Numbered from the stretch's first letter, positions 1 through 10,101 are shown. The stretch is 64,000 nt of DNA from Collinsella aerofaciens (GCF_015558785.1 NZ_JADMOP010000003.1:123652-187651); one strand, 5' to 3'. The notes: generated by a model from the sequence alone, not told the origin. Program-made: numbers and translations.

Positions 1-508
1 TGGCAGACGATGTGTCCAACACCGTCACCTCGACCGTGCCCGTACGCTCATCGGCTTCATCGACGGTAAAGTCGAGCGGGAACTGCGTAAAGCCGTTGCC
101 CCATTCAAGTCCACCCTTGAGCGCGGTCGAAACGGTATCGACCGAAACGCTCTCGGACAGGTTGGCGGTGTTCAGACGACGCATCACGCCGTAGCCAATC
201 TGCATGCCCACGATCAGCACCACAATACCGATGACCACGGCCATCGCGGTCTTCGTAATGGTATGGCTCACCTGCGAGCCCGAAGGATCGTCCTCGGACA
301 GCGGGTCGATATGTTTTGCCTGGCTCGCGCGGTCCTCGCTGCGCAGCTGCGCTAGCGCCGCTTTGTCACCGCGCTTGGCCGCAGCCTCCTTCTCACGCAT
401 GCGCTCGGTACGCTTTTTGGCGAGCGTGGGATCCAAGACGCCGGATGCATCGATTTCGGAGAATAACTCCGTCACTTCTTCCGGAGTCAAAGGGTTCTTG
501 TCAGCCAT
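1..508 (-). CDS. Single-pass membrane protein, unknown function (C-terminus off window)
   Basis: Partial: it begins at the ATG whose complement ends at 508 and runs off the left edge, so about 169 residues are visible. The first ~85 residues are charged and Lys/Glu/Ala-rich (MADKNPLTPEEVTELF...), probably cytoplasmic. A hydrophobic segment at about residues 86-107 (AVVIGIVVLIVGMQIGYGV) follows, then an outward domain. It starts about 20 bases after the stop of the ABC exporter on the same strand, so the two are probably co-transcribed and it may assist that exporter. I recognise no family; coding is supported by the contiguous frame, the membrane segment and the operon position. Confidence 0.75.
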   Translation of the reverse strand, partial: MADKNPLTPEEVTELFSEIDASGVLDPTLAKKRTERMREKEAAAKRGDKAALAQLRSEDRASQAKHIDPLSEDDPSGSQVSHTITKTAMAVVIGIVVLIVGMQIGYGVMRRLNTANLSESVSVDTVSTALKGGLEWGNGFTQFPLDFTVDEADERTGTVEVTVLDTSSA

Positions 509-527
509 AAACTTCCTGTCATATCAA

Positions 528-2300
528 TCAGTCGAGCTCGTGCGCACGCGCACCTTCGAACTGCATTCGATAGTAACGGGCATAGGTGCCGCCACGGGCG
601 AGAAGCTCCTCGTGCGTGCCACGCTCCACAACGCGACCATGCTCAACGGTCGCAATCTCATCGGCATGCTTAATGGTCGAAAGACGGTGGGCGATAATAA
701 TCGTGGTGCGGCCGCGTGCCAGCTCTTCGAGTGACTCCTGCACCGCCTCCTCGCTCTCGTTATCCAAAGCACTCGTCGCCTCGTCCAAAATCAGGATCTT
801 GGGGTTCTTGAGAAACACGCGCGCGATGGCAACGCGCTGCTTCTGTCCGCCCGAAAGACGGCTGCCGCGCTCGCCCACCACGGTGTCGTAGCCCTGCGGA
901 AGCGATTCGATAAAGGTATCGATATTGGCGCGGCGGGCCGCCTCGGCGATCTCTTCTGCCGTAGCACCCGGCTTGCCGTAGGCGATGTTCTCGCCAATCG
1001 TACCGTCAAACAGGTAGACATCCTGCTGCACCAGGCCGATGGCGCGGCGCAGGCTCTGCTGCGTCACATCGCGCACGTCCTGACCGTCGATGCTAATGGA
1101 TCCGGTAGCCACGTCATAAAAGCGCGGCAGCAGCGAACAGGTCGTGGACTTGCCGCCGCCCGAAGGGCCAACCAAAGCGATGGTCTGCCCGGGCTTGATG
1201 GACAGGTCCATATGGTCGATAACGGGTCGCTCGTCGGCATAGCCCTCGCCCAGCTCAACGTCCTCGTAGTTAAAGCACACGTCGTGATACTCCACGGCGC
1301 CGGCAGTCACCTGCAGATCAGTGGCGCCCGGCTTGTCCTGGATATCCGGCGCCGTCGAGAGCACCTCGTCCATACGCTTAAAGCCGGCGATAGCCTTCTG
1401 ATACGTTTCGGCCGAATTGACGAGCGTCTCAAGCGGCGTGCAGAACAGCGAAATATAGAGTGCAAAGGTCGCCATATCGACCGCCTGCAGCTGTCCCTGG
1501 GCGACCAGCCAGCCGCCCAGCAGCACCACGATCACATAGAGCACGCCCGAGAGCAGGCCATACGTCGCGGTATAGACGCCCATGGCGTGATACATGTTCT
1601 CCTTGGACGAAAGATAGCGATTGTTGGAGGCGCGGAACTTGAAGCGTTCGGTCTCCTCGTTGGCAAAGCTCTTGACCACGCGCATGCCCGCCAGCGAATC
1701 CTGCAGCTGCGCATTGATGCCGCTGATCTTTTTGCGGTTGTCGCTAAAGACCTCGCGCATACGCATGTTTTGCCAAAACATGATGACCGCAAACGCCGCC
1801 GTCACCACGGCCATGGCGAGCGCCAGCACCGGGGCGATGGTAAAGAGGATCACAAACGAGCCGATAATCTCGATGCCGCAGATGATGATCCACTCGGGCA
1901 CGTGGTGCGCCGCCTCGCAGATATCGAACAGGTCGTTGACCACGCGGCTCATCATGTCGCCCGAGCTGTTGCGGTCGAAGTACGCAAAGCTAAAGCGCTC
2001 ATACTGGTCGAACAGGTCCTCGCGCATTTTGGACTCCATGCGCGCACCCATCACGTGACCCCAATAGCTCACAAAGTAGCGGCAGGCGCAGCGGACGGCA
2101 TACATCAGCACCAAGCCCACCGCGATCATGCCGAGCGCCTGCATAATGGCAGCCTGACCCTGAGCAAATAGCCCACCGGTCAAATTGCGCAGGATAATGG
2201 GGAACGCCAGGTCAATGGCGGCAAGCACCAGAGCACAAACAGTATCAGCAACAAAAAGCCCCATCTGGGGCTTGTAATAGGACAAAAACCTCTTCAGCAT
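528..2300 (-). CDS. ABC exporter, fused permease and ATPase (MsbA/LmrA type)
   Basis: A 590-residue half-transporter. Residues 1-310 form a six-helix ABC membrane domain (hydrophobic stretches near 14-40, 55-80, 130-165 and 240-265). Residues 330-585 form the ATPase, with Walker A GPSGGGKST near 378, a Q-loop, signature LSGGQ near 482, Walker B ILILDE near 502 and the H-loop IIIAHRLST. It should act as a homo- or heterodimer exporting a lipid, drug or peptide; the substrate cannot be read from sequence. A single gene with no adjacent partner suggests a homodimer. The start is preceded by GAGGAT. The small membrane protein downstream is probably in the same transcript. Confidence 0.93.
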   Translation of the reverse strand: MLKRFLSYYKPQMGLFVADTVCALVLAAIDLAFPIILRNLTGGLFAQGQAAIMQALGMIAVGLVLMYAVRCACRYFVSYWGHVMGARMESKMREDLFDQYERFSFAYFDRNSSGDMMSRVVNDLFDICEAAHHVPEWIIICGIEIIGSFVILFTIAPVLALAMAVVTAAFAVIMFWQNMRMREVFSDNRKKISGINAQLQDSLAGMRVVKSFANEETERFKFRASNNRYLSSKENMYHAMGVYTATYGLLSGVLYVIVVLLGGWLVAQGQLQAVDMATFALYISLFCTPLETLVNSAETYQKAIAGFKRMDEVLSTAPDIQDKPGATDLQVTAGAVEYHDVCFNYEDVELGEGYADERPVIDHMDLSIKPGQTIALVGPSGGGKSTTCSLLPRFYDVATGSISIDGQDVRDVTQQSLRRAIGLVQQDVYLFDGTIGENIAYGKPGATAEEIAEAARRANIDTFIESLPQGYDTVVGERGSRLSGGQKQRVAIARVFLKNPKILILDEATSALDNESEEAVQESLEELARGRTTIIIAHRLSTIKHADEIATVEHGRVVERGTHEELLARGGTYARYYRMQFEGARAHELD

Positions 2301-2330
2301 GTGATCCTCAAAGAAATATCAGCAACGTAA

Positions 2331-2371
2331 GGCCCTGGGACAAAGCAATCAGTAGTACTTGTCCCAGGGCT
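2331..2371 (-). terminator. Hairpin terminator after the Nudix gene
   Basis: Inverted repeat GGCCCTGGGACA / TGTCCCAGGGCT with a 17-base loop, between the stop of the Nudix gene and the start of the ABC exporter. There is no clear U-tract, so termination is inferred from stem strength and position. Confidence 0.55.
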
Positions 2372-2382
2372 ATCCCCACTCG

Positions 2383-3078
2383 TTAAAGCTCCGTGCCCCC
2401 AAGGCGGTGCGCGATGCTGTCACAGGCCAAGGCGCCTACGACGGTCTTGGCGTCTTCGATCTTGCCGTCGAGCACGGCGTCGATCAGCTCGTGCAGCGGC
2501 ACCAGGTCCACGTTGACAAACTCGTCATCATCGGGGTTGGGCGCATCAAACTCGAGCTTGGTGGCCAAGTAGATGTGGATGATCTCATCGCAAAAACCGC
2601 AGGACGTGACAATCGACGTCAAAAAGCGAATACGACCAGCCCTAAAGCCCGTCTCCTCGTGCAGTTCGCGCTTGGCGCAATCGAGCGGGTCCTCGCCTGG
2701 ATCGAGCTTGCCGGCGGGAATCTCGACCGTCACGCGGTCGATGGCGGTGCGGTACTGACGCACCAGTACGATCTTGCCGCTCTCGGTCAGTGCCACAACG
2801 GCCGCCGCACCCGGATGGCGAACGATATCGCGGGCGCTGCGGTGACCGTTGGGCAGCTCAACCTCAAGACGGTGGACGTCGAGGATCTTGCCCTTCCAGG
2901 CGCACTCCTCCGAAAGAATCTTCTCGTGCAGCTCGGCATCGTGCGGGTCGTCGTCGCCCAGCACCAGCGCCGGCTCGTCAGCGACCTCGCCACCAGGCTC
3001 GCCCTCGGCGTGCCCATACATGCGGCTGTCCTCTTCGACGATCTGCGCGTCCACGAGCTCTTCGTTCTTCTCGTCCAT
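2383..3078 (-). CDS. Nudix hydrolase, ADP-ribose pyrophosphatase type
   Basis: About 231 residues. The complete Nudix box lies near residues 130-152: G-x5-E-x7-REL-x-EE-x-G, read in GKLDPGEDPLDCAKRELHEE plus TGF. The following segment resembles ADP-ribose/nucleoside-diphosphate-sugar pyrophosphatases of the NudF/YqkG group. The acidic N-terminal ~50 residues (MDEKNEELVDAQIVEED) are an extension relative to that group. I chose the second in-frame ATG because GAGAGGA sits about 9 bases upstream; an ATG three codons earlier would overlap that site. It follows purD by about 20 bases on the same strand, so it is likely in a purD operon. Exact substrate is uncertain. Confidence 0.88.
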   Translation of the reverse strand: MDEKNEELVDAQIVEEDSRMYGHAEGEPGGEVADEPALVLGDDDPHDAELHEKILSEECAWKGKILDVHRLEVELPNGHRSARDIVRHPGAAAVVALTESGKIVLVRQYRTAIDRVTVEIPAGKLDPGEDPLDCAKRELHEETGFRAGRIRFLTSIVTSCGFCDEIIHIYLATKLEFDAPNPDDDEFVNVDLVPLHELIDAVLDGKIEDAKTVVGALACDSIAHRLGGTEL

Positions 3079-3099
3079 CCGTCTCATTCCTCTCGGATT

Positions 3100-4404
3100 T
3101 TAGGCATCCCAGGCGTCGCGGCCGCGCAGCGCGCGCAGGCCGATATCGTGACGCAGGGTCTTGCCCTCAAAATCAATCTTCTCGCAGGCCTCGTAGGCAA
3201 GGTTGCGAGCGTTCTCGAACGTGTCGCCCAGAGCGGTCACGGCAAGCACGCGGCCACCATTGGTCACGAGCTGGCCGTCCACCACGGCAGTGCCCGCGTG
3301 GTACACGGTCACGTTCTCCATGGCCTCGGCATCGGCGATACCGGTAATGACCTTGCCTTTCTCGTAGCTGCCGGGATAACCCGCACTCGTCAGGACAACG
3401 GCCACGGCCCACTCGTCACGCCAGTCGAGTTCAATCTGGTCGAGCTCGCAGTTGGCACAAGCCAACATGACCTCGACCAGGTCGTTCTTAAGGCGCGGCA
3501 GAACGACCTGCGTCTCGGGGTCGCCAAAGCGGGCATTGAACTCCAGCACCTTGGGGCCGGCAGGCGTGAGCATAAAGCCGCCGTACAGGCAGCCGCGGTA
3601 GTCGATACCCTCGGCAGCGAGCTCGGCCACGGTCTGCTCCATGACCTTCACCATGGTGGCGTGCTCCTCATCGGTCACGATGGGCACCGGGCTGTAGACG
3701 CCCATGCCACCGGTGTTGGGGCCCTTGTCGCCCTCGAGCGCACGCTTGTGGTCCTGCGAGGTGGCCATGGGGCGCACGGTCTTGCCGTCGGTAAAGGCCA
3801 GCAGCGAGCACTCGGGACCAACGAGCATCTCCTCGATGACCACGGTATTGCCGGCATCGCCAAAGGTGCCGCCAAAGCACTCGCGCACGGCCTCCTCGGC
3901 CTGATCAAGTTCGGTCGCCACGATAACGCCCTTGCCCGCGGCAAGGCCGTCGGCCTTCACGACCAGCGGGGCGCCCTGCTCGCGCACGTAGGCGAGAGCC
4001 GAAGCCTCGTCGGTAAACGAACCATAGGCTGCCGTCGGAATGCCCGCACGCTCCATGAGCTGCTTGGAGAACAGCTTGGAGCCCTCCATCTGGGCGCCCT
4101 CGGCACCCGGGCCAAAGCAGGGAATACCCGCCGCGCGCACGGCGTCGGCCACGCCCGCCACGAGCGGAGCCTCGGGGCCAATTACCACGAGTCCGCATCC
4201 GTGGCTCTGCGCAAACGCCGCCACGGCCGCAGGATCGCAGTCGTCGAGAACAACGTTCTCGCCGCAGCTCGCGGTGCCGCCGTTACCCGGCGCGATGTAG
4301 AGCTTGCCGGCGCGCGGTGATGCTGCGAGCTTAGCTGCCAAAGCATGCTCACGGCCGCCGCTGCCCAACAACAGGATGTCGATGGTTTGAGTGTCCGCCT
4401 TCAA
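3100..4404 (-). CDS. purD: Phosphoribosylamine-glycine ligase (GARS)
   Basis: Catalyses the second step of de novo purine synthesis: 5-phosphoribosylamine + glycine + ATP to GAR. The ATP-grasp architecture is complete: N-terminal [14 protein letters not shown], a central ATP-grasp region ([31 protein letters not shown]) and the [20 protein letters not shown] metal/ATP segment. Length 434 residues fits the family. The start is TTG: AGGAGG lies five bases upstream of the codon giving (M)[11 protein letters not shown]. An earlier in-frame ATG would add ~56 residues lacking family similarity. The purA terminator hairpin lies just upstream, so it may have its own promoter. Confidence 0.95.
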   Translation of the reverse strand: MKADTQTIDILLLGSGGREHALAAKLAASPRAGKLYIAPGNGGTASCGENVVLDDCDPAAVAAFAQSHGCGLVVIGPEAPLVAGVADAVRAAGIPCFGPGAEGAQMEGSKLFSKQLMERAGIPTAAYGSFTDEASALAYVREQGAPLVVKADGLAAGKGVIVATELDQAEEAVRECFGGTFGDAGNTVVIEEMLVGPECSLLAFTDGKTVRPMATSQDHKRALEGDKGPNTGGMGVYSPVPIVTDEEHATMVKVMEQTVAELAAEGIDYRGCLYGGFMLTPAGPKVLEFNARFGDPETQVVLPRLKNDLVEVMLACANCELDQIELDWRDEWAVAVVLTSAGYPGSYEKGKVITGIADAEAMENVTVYHAGTAVVDGQLVTNGGRVLAVTALGDTFENARNLAYEACEKIDFEGKTLRHDIGLRALRGRDAWDA

Positions 4405-4458
4405 GGGTGCCTCCTCTATGGATGAACGGCCCGCTCCGCGCGAGCCCTTTGCAAGCAA

Positions 4459-4502
4459 ATATACCCCTCGGCCGCCCGTCCGGGCTGCAAAGGGGTATAT
4501 CG
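4459..4502 (-). terminator. Hairpin terminator after purA
   Basis: Inverted repeat ATATACCCCT / AGGGGTATAT with an inner GCCCG/CGGGC stem, 20 bases past the purA stop. The following TTTGC is only a weak U-run. Confidence 0.55.
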
Positions 4503-4522
4503 CAATAACCAAATAGTCCCGA

Positions 4523-5818
<1,296 letters not shown>

Positions 5819-5902
5819 TTACATTCATGGACTGTCTACGCACCACGCCGGCACGCAGAAGCACAAAACATTCCCAGTATACCCGTGCAACGGGCGCCTG
5901 TC

Positions 5903-7294
5903 CTACTCCTCGGCATGCGCCCCATCAAGCTCATAGAACTTGGTGGATGCCGGCAGGAACATCAGGTCGACGTCGCCGATCGGGCCCGAACGGTTCTTGG
6001 CCACGACGATACGCGTAACGCCCTCGTCGGGTCGATCGTCGCGCGAGGCCTCGGCCTCGTCGGCGGAACGGTCCAAGAACATAACGATATCGGCGTCCTG
6101 CTCGATGGAGCCCGATTCACGAAGGTCGGAAAGCTGCGGGCGCTTGCCGGTACGGGATTCGACCTGACGTGAGAGCTGCGACAGCGCGATGAGCGGGATC
6201 TTGAGCTCCTTGGCCATGATCTTCAAACCACGCGACATCTCCGAGACCTCGACGGTACGGCTCTCGGAGCGGCGTCCCGGCGGAGGACTCACCAGCTGCA
6301 GGTAGTCCAGGATGATAATTGCCTTCTCCTTGTTATGGAGCATACGGCGGCTCTTGGCGCGAATCTCGGTCACTGTGGTGCCGGGCGTATCGTCAATCAG
6401 AATATCGAGCTTGGACAAGGTCTGCGTGGCCTCGTTGATATTGGCCCACTGCTCGGGGCTAATGCGGCCCATGCGGAAGTCACTGATCGAGATCATGGCA
6501 TAGGCGCAAATCAGACGCTGGGCAATTTCCTTGCCCGACATCTCCAGAGAGAAGAAGCCGACAGTATAACCGGCAGCGGCAGCGTTGAGTGCCAGATTCA
6601 GAGCGAACGACGTCTTACCCACGGCAGGACGGGCACCGATGATGATGAGCTGGCCTTCGCGAAAACCCATGAGCATGCGGTCGAGCGACGGGAAGCCCGT
6701 GGGCACGCCCGCAGCCTGGCCACCGGCCTGGCACACTTCCTCGGCCTCGTTATAGGCCTCGACCATAAACTCGGTCAGCGTCTTGTAGCTCGACTTGACC
6801 TCGCGTGCCGTGACCTTGAGCAGCTTGCTCTCGGCCAGCTCGACAACCTCTTTGGTGTCGGTGGGGGCGTTATATGCCAGCGCGTTGATCTCGTTGGTGG
6901 CGCCGATCAGCTCGCGCAGCATCGAATCGCGGCGAACGATGGCGGCATGGTGCTGCCAGTTGACGAGCGACAGGGTCTGACCCATCAGCTCCAAAATGTA
7001 CGCCTCGCCGCCCACGGCATCGAGCTTGTTGATGCTTCGCAGGTAATCGATCAGCGAGATGGAGTCGATGGGAATGCGGCTGTTGTACATATCGACCATC
7101 GCAGTATAGATGGTCTTATGAATGGGCCGGTAGAAGTCATCGGGCTGCAGCTCGACCTGGGCCTCTTCGACCACCTCGGGCGATAGCAGCATAGCGGCCA
7201 GTACATTGGCCTCTGCATCTTGGTTTTGGGGAAGACCCAACTTTGAGCCGCGGTCCTCGACCGTCAGCCCGGTCTCCCTATCGTCATATGCCAT
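5903..7294 (-). CDS. dnaB: Replicative DNA helicase
   Basis: Hexameric 5'-3' fork helicase. Residues ~25-170 are the N-terminal helical domain (LPQNQDAEANVLAAMLLSPE). Residues ~190-455 form the RecA-like motor: Walker A GARPAVGKTSFALN, DnaB motif RLICAYAMISISDFRMG, Walker B IIILDYLQL, and SQLSRQVESRTGKRPQLSDL with the arginine-finger region near GSIEQDADIVMFLDR. 463 residues from the ATG preceded by GAGG six bases upstream; two further in-frame ATGs lie slightly upstream. No intein is seen. It sits downstream of the rplI operon terminator, an arrangement common in Gram-positive bacteria. Confidence 0.96.
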   Translation of the reverse strand: MAYDDRETGLTVEDRGSKLGLPQNQDAEANVLAAMLLSPEVVEEAQVELQPDDFYRPIHKTIYTAMVDMYNSRIPIDSISLIDYLRSINKLDAVGGEAYILELMGQTLSLVNWQHHAAIVRRDSMLRELIGATNEINALAYNAPTDTKEVVELAESKLLKVTAREVKSSYKTLTEFMVEAYNEAEEVCQAGGQAAGVPTGFPSLDRMLMGFREGQLIIIGARPAVGKTSFALNLALNAAAAGYTVGFFSLEMSGKEIAQRLICAYAMISISDFRMGRISPEQWANINEATQTLSKLDILIDDTPGTTVTEIRAKSRRMLHNKEKAIIILDYLQLVSPPPGRRSESRTVEVSEMSRGLKIMAKELKIPLIALSQLSRQVESRTGKRPQLSDLRESGSIEQDADIVMFLDRSADEAEASRDDRPDEGVTRIVVAKNRSGPIGDVDLMFLPASTKFYELDGAHAEE

Positions 7295-7458
7295 GAGCAT
7301 CCTCATTCATATCGCTTGCGAGCATCCATAGTATCAGCCACGGTCCCAAAACGCGCCGCACGCCGACAATCATCACCGAACCAAACGGATGAACGGTCCT
7401 GTGTATAGGACTTCGACGCAACGTTCGCCATGACACTCACTCAGCGCAAAAAACAAAA

Positions 7459-7496
7459 GGGCGCCCAGGTTTCCCAGAGCGCCCTTCTTAGAACAA
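7459..7496 (-). terminator. Rho-independent terminator of the rpsF-rplI operon
   Basis: Read on the minus strand: stem AAGGGCGC / GCGCCCTT, then TTGTTTTTTG. It lies about 25 bases past the rplI stop. Confidence 0.85.
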
Positions 7497-7518
7497 GATT
7501 GTTGCGTTGCAGCAAATG

Positions 7519-8058
7519 CTACTCGGCAGCAGCCTCAGTCTCGACCTCGGCGGTCTCGGCCTCGGCGACCTCAGCGGCCTCCTCGACCTCAGCCTCGGCA
7601 GCGAGCTCCTCGGCGGTAACGCCGACGAGAACGACAACCTCGGCCTTGATCTCGCGGTACAGCGAGATGGCAACGGTGTGGGCACCGGCAACCTTGATGG
7701 GCTTACCGAGCTCGACGCGCTTGCGGTCGATGTCCATACCGAGCTGAGCCTTGATGGCATCAGCGATCATAGCGGCGGTAACGGAGCCAAAGAGGATGCC
7801 CTCGTCGCCGACCTTGACGTCAACGGTGACCGTCTTGCCCTCGAAGGCAGCCTTGGTCTCGTTGGCGGTAGCCAGACGGACGGCCTCGCGCTTGGCGATG
7901 TTGTTGCGACGCTCGTCAAGCTGCTTGAGGTTGCCCTTGGTGGCGGCAACAGCGAGCTTCTTGGGGAACAGGAAGTTCTCAGCGTAACCCTGAGCGACCT
8001 CTACGACGTCACCCTCGCCGCCCTTGCCCTTGATCTCATCGAGAAGAATAACCTTCAT
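7519..8058 (-). CDS. rplI: 50S ribosomal protein L9 with an acidic C-terminal tail
   Basis: The N-terminal domain MKVILLDEIKGKGGEGDVVE, the linker helix and the C-terminal RNA-binding domain (about residues 1-150) match L9. Residues ~150-179 are an added Glu/Ala-rich tail (EEVEVEEAAEVAEAETAEVE), making the protein 179 residues against about 150 in most bacteria. Last gene of the rpsF-ssb-rpsR-rplI cluster, 15 bases after rpsR. Confidence 0.96.
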   Translation of the reverse strand: MKVILLDEIKGKGGEGDVVEVAQGYAENFLFPKKLAVAATKGNLKQLDERRNNIAKREAVRLATANETKAAFEGKTVTVDVKVGDEGILFGSVTAAMIADAIKAQLGMDIDRKRVELGKPIKVAGAHTVAISLYREIKAEVVVLVGVTAEELAAEAEVEEAAEVAEAETAEVETEAAAE

Positions 8059-8073
8059 GATGCGCCTCCCTTC

Positions 8074-8340
8074 TTAGCCGCGGTCGCGGTTGCCACGAGA
8101 GGAAACCACGGGGACGGTGTACGGCAGGAGAGCCATCTCGCGGGCGCGCTTGATGGCGTTGGCGATGTCATGCTGATGCTGCGTGCAAGCGCCAGTGACG
8201 CGACGGGGCTTGATCTTGCCACGGTCGGTCATGTACTTACGGAGAAGCTGAGTGTCCTTATAGTCGATGAACTCAGTGTTCTCCTTGCAGAACTGGCAGT
8301 ACTTACGACGCGGCTGACGTGCAGAAAAATCATTAGCCAT
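8074..8340 (-). CDS. rpsR: 30S ribosomal protein S18
   Basis: 88 residues starting [18 protein letters not shown], with the family core [20 protein letters not shown] and [20 protein letters not shown]. The zinc-ribbon-like Cys residues (CQFC and the later Cys) are retained. The longer frame upstream (MRGGFGSPK...) is untranslated leader: AAAGGTA precedes the chosen ATG. S18 pairs with S6 on the ribosomal platform. Confidence 0.96.
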   Translation of the reverse strand: MANDFSARQPRRKYCQFCKENTEFIDYKDTQLLRKYMTDRGKIKPRRVTGACTQHQHDIANAIKRAREMALLPYTVPVVSSRGNRDRG

Positions 8341-8412
8341 GTCAAAATACCTTTCATTTGGCAACTTCGGCGAACCGAAGCCGCCTCTCACTCAAAAATA
8401 GGTGAACAACCC

Positions 8413-8865
8413 TTAGAACGGGATGTCCTCATCGTAGACGTCGACCGCGGGCGGCGTAGCCACCGGCGCGGCAGGACGTGCTGCGGGCGCGGGAGCTGCG
8501 GGGGCGTAACCGCCCTGGTCGTAGCCACCCTGGCCACCACGGGAGCTCATAAACTCGATCTCATCGACGATGACCTCAAGTTTGCTCCGGCGCTGGCCGT
8601 CGCGCTCCCAAGAGCTGTAGCGCAGCTTGCCCTCGATCGCGACCTTGTTTCCCTTTGCCAGGAAACGGCTCACGGCCTCGGCGCGGGTGCCGAACATGGT
8701 GCAGTCGACAAAGTTGGGATAGTCCTCCCACTCGCCAGTCTGCGCGTTGCGGCGACGATCGTTCACGGCGACGCCAAAGGACAGAACCTGGGTTCCGCCG
8801 GCTGTGGCGCGCAGCTCGGGATCGCGGGTGAGGTTACCGGTGATGTTCACTCGATTGATGCTCAT
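8413..8865 (-). CDS. ssb: Single-stranded DNA-binding protein
   Basis: 150 residues. OB-fold at 1-110 (MSINRVNITGNLTRDPELR; FLAKGNKVAIEGKLRYSSWE), then a Gly/Pro/Ala-rich linker and the acidic tip DEDIPF that recruits repair and replication proteins. It lies between rpsF and rpsR as in most Gram-positive bacteria. Confidence 0.97.
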   Translation of the reverse strand: MSINRVNITGNLTRDPELRATAGGTQVLSFGVAVNDRRRNAQTGEWEDYPNFVDCTMFGTRAEAVSRFLAKGNKVAIEGKLRYSSWERDGQRRSKLEVIVDEIEFMSSRGGQGGYDQGGYAPAAPAPAARPAAPVATPPAVDVYDEDIPF

Positions 8866-8913
8866 AACTCACTACTTCCTCTTGGGGCACAAGCCCAGTC
8901 CAAAACGACAGTC

Positions 8914-9207
8914 TTACTCCTGGTCGTCGCGACGGACGATCATGTGGCGGACCACAGCGTCGGTGATGCGCAGGACGCGATCAAGCTCGGCGATCTGGGT
9001 AGGATCTGCGTGGAAGTTGATGAGGGTGTAGTCACCATCGGTGAGGTCGTTGATCTCGTAGGCGAGCTTGCGCTTGCCCCACTCGTCAACGGAGTCGACC
9101 TTGCCAGCGCCCTCAGCGATCGTGGTATCGATACGCTTCATAACAGCGAGACGAGTCTCGGGGTCGAGCGACGGGTCAACAAAGAACAGCAGTTCATAAG
9201 CCTTCAT
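8914..9207 (-). CDS. rpsF: 30S ribosomal protein S6
   Basis: 97 residues, MKAYELLFFVDPSLD with the family pattern KLAYEINDLTDGDYTLINF. The ATG is eight bases after AGAGGAGG. First gene of the S6-SSB-S18-L9 operon; the leader holds a conserved-looking hairpin (see separate entry). Confidence 0.96.
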   Translation of the reverse strand: MKAYELLFFVDPSLDPETRLAVMKRIDTTIAEGAGKVDSVDEWGKRKLAYEINDLTDGDYTLINFHADPTQIAELDRVLRITDAVVRHMIVRRDDQE

Positions 9208-9233
9208 ATTGTCACCTCCTCTGGGCAAATGTG

Positions 9234-9262
9234 GCTTCAGGTCGTGAAGGTGCGCCTGAAGC
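9234..9262 (-). promoter_or_regulatory. Hairpin in the rpsF leader, possible S6:S18 autoregulatory site
   Basis: Perfect 8-bp stem GCTTCAGG / CCTGAAGC closing a 13-base loop, about 27 bases upstream of the rpsF start. S6 operons of many bacteria are autoregulated by the S6:S18 complex binding a leader hairpin. Location and shape fit, but I have not matched the published consensus. Confidence 0.35.
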
Positions 9263-9667
9263 AGGAAAAGACTTGGTAATAATATCTTTCAACCTCCTAG
9301 GCTGCAAGAATATGCAGCTACAACCTCATGACCTCCACATATGCCCATACTCGCACGACGTTTCATGCGCATTCCAACCAAATGCTGACCAAAAGCTTGA
9401 CGGATCTGTGGACAAGATACGGTGCCGTGAGGACAAGCTGAGCCAAGTCGCAGGTCAACGGGCGCATGGTTGTGGTCACAAAATGCATACCAGTGGCCCA
9501 CAGCACCACCCAAAGATTTTTAAATTCATTGCCAAATCGCTTATAAATACCCCTTTTGAACAATTGAGTTGATCAACTACGCTGGTCGGAAGCCGTTTTT
9601 TGGCATCCCAAACCCCGCTGCAACGCCAAACGCGGCCAAGCGTTTTAAAAAATGCCAACTTTTCTGT
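9263..9667. other. Intergenic stretch between the rpsF leader and tRNA-Ser
   Basis: About 400 bases without a supportable gene. Short frames exist on both strands but none has a ribosome-binding site or recognisable protein. The right half is AT-richer. The rpsF operon promoter is expected here (minus strand), but I cannot pick a clear -35/-10 pair. Confidence 0.5.
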
Positions 9668-9695
9668 TTGCACTTTGCGATTCCTCGTGTATACT
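9668..9695 (+). promoter_or_regulatory. Sigma-70-type promoter of tRNA-Ser(GGA)
   Basis: TTGCAC and TATACT separated by 16 bases; the -10 ends 16 bases before the mature tRNA 5' end. Confidence 0.7.
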
Positions 9696-9711
9696 GACTT
9701 TCGCATTTAAC

Positions 9712-9802
9712 GGAGAGTTGTCCGAGTGGCCGAAGGAGCACGATTGGAAATCGTGTAGGCGTCAAAAGCGTCTCCAGGGTTCAAATCCCTGACTCTCCGC
9801 CA
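9712..9802 (+). tRNA. tRNA-Ser (anticodon GGA)
   Basis: 91 nt type-II tRNA with a long variable arm. Acceptor GGAGAGT / ACTCTCC, anticodon loop TTGGAAA in stem ACGAT/ATCGT, T-loop GTTCAAATCC, and encoded CCA. A terminator hairpin follows. Confidence 0.97.
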
Positions 9803-9812
9803 GTTAATTCCA

Positions 9813-9842
9813 AAGCAGGCCTTCGAGCCTGCTTTGTTTTTA
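9813..9842 (+). terminator. Terminator after tRNA-Ser(GGA)
   Basis: AAGCAGGC CTTCGA GCCTGCTT followed by TGTTTTT. Confidence 0.85.
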
Positions 9843-9850
9843 CCCCACGC

Positions 9851-9941
9851 GGAGGGGTGGCAGAGTGGTTGAATGCGGCGGTCTCGAAAACCGTTTGGCC
9901 TGTATAAGGTCACGAGGGTTCGAATCCCTCCTCCTCCGCCA
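9851..9941 (+). tRNA. tRNA-Ser (anticodon CGA)
   Basis: 91 nt. Acceptor GGAGGGG / CTCCTCC (one G-U pair), anticodon loop CTCGAAA, long variable arm, T-loop GGTTCGAATCC, encoded CCA. It lies only 48 bases after the GGA isoacceptor, so it may be read through from the same promoter despite the intervening hairpin. Confidence 0.96.
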
Positions 9942-9952
9942 TTTTGGTTGAG

Positions 9953-9980
9953 AAAGCTCCCGAGAATGGGAGCTTTTTTG
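9953..9980 (+). terminator. Terminator after tRNA-Ser(CGA)
   Basis: AAGCTCCC GAGAAT GGGAGCTT followed by TTTTG. Confidence 0.9.
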
Positions 9981-10011
9981 TTATCGAAATACATCTCGAT
10001 CCCGCGCTTCC

Positions 10012-10080
10012 CCAAACATGTACGTCAGCCTCCAAAAACGACATTTTTCGACATCTTTGGAGGCTGACGTACACGTTTGG
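10012..10080. repeat. 69-bp palindromic element, copy 1
   Basis: Arms of 25 bases (beginning CCAAACATGTACGTCAGCCT) pair with one mismatch around a 19-base loop AACGACATTTTTCGACATC. A second copy in inverted orientation lies at 11213-11282, its loop differing by a single base. The pair flanks the PD-(D/E)XK gene; this copy is about 20 bases past that gene's stop. It could act as a terminator or be a MITE-like element. Confidence 0.8.
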
Positions 10081-10101
10081 ATTGAGCTCACGGGAGCAGC
10101 A

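Noticed and set aside
36..734. Plus-strand frame at 204-734
   Set aside because: Antisense to the membrane protein and the ABC exporter 3' end; no start signal.
2359..4320. Long plus-strand frame opposite the Nudix gene and purD
   Set aside because: It is a mirror frame typical of GC-rich DNA, His/Gly/Leu-rich with no family; both minus-strand genes are unmistakable. The same applies to the long frames opposite purA, dnaB, typA, gyrA, gyrB, dnaN and dnaA.
4405..4522. Purine riboswitch upstream of purD or purA
   Set aside because: The spacer is a simple terminator-like hairpin; no purine-aptamer core is visible.
9231..9706. Several 60-113 codon frames between rpsF and tRNA-Ser
   Set aside because: No ribosome-binding sites, odd composition (Cys/His-rich), and overlap on both strands; treated as intergenic.
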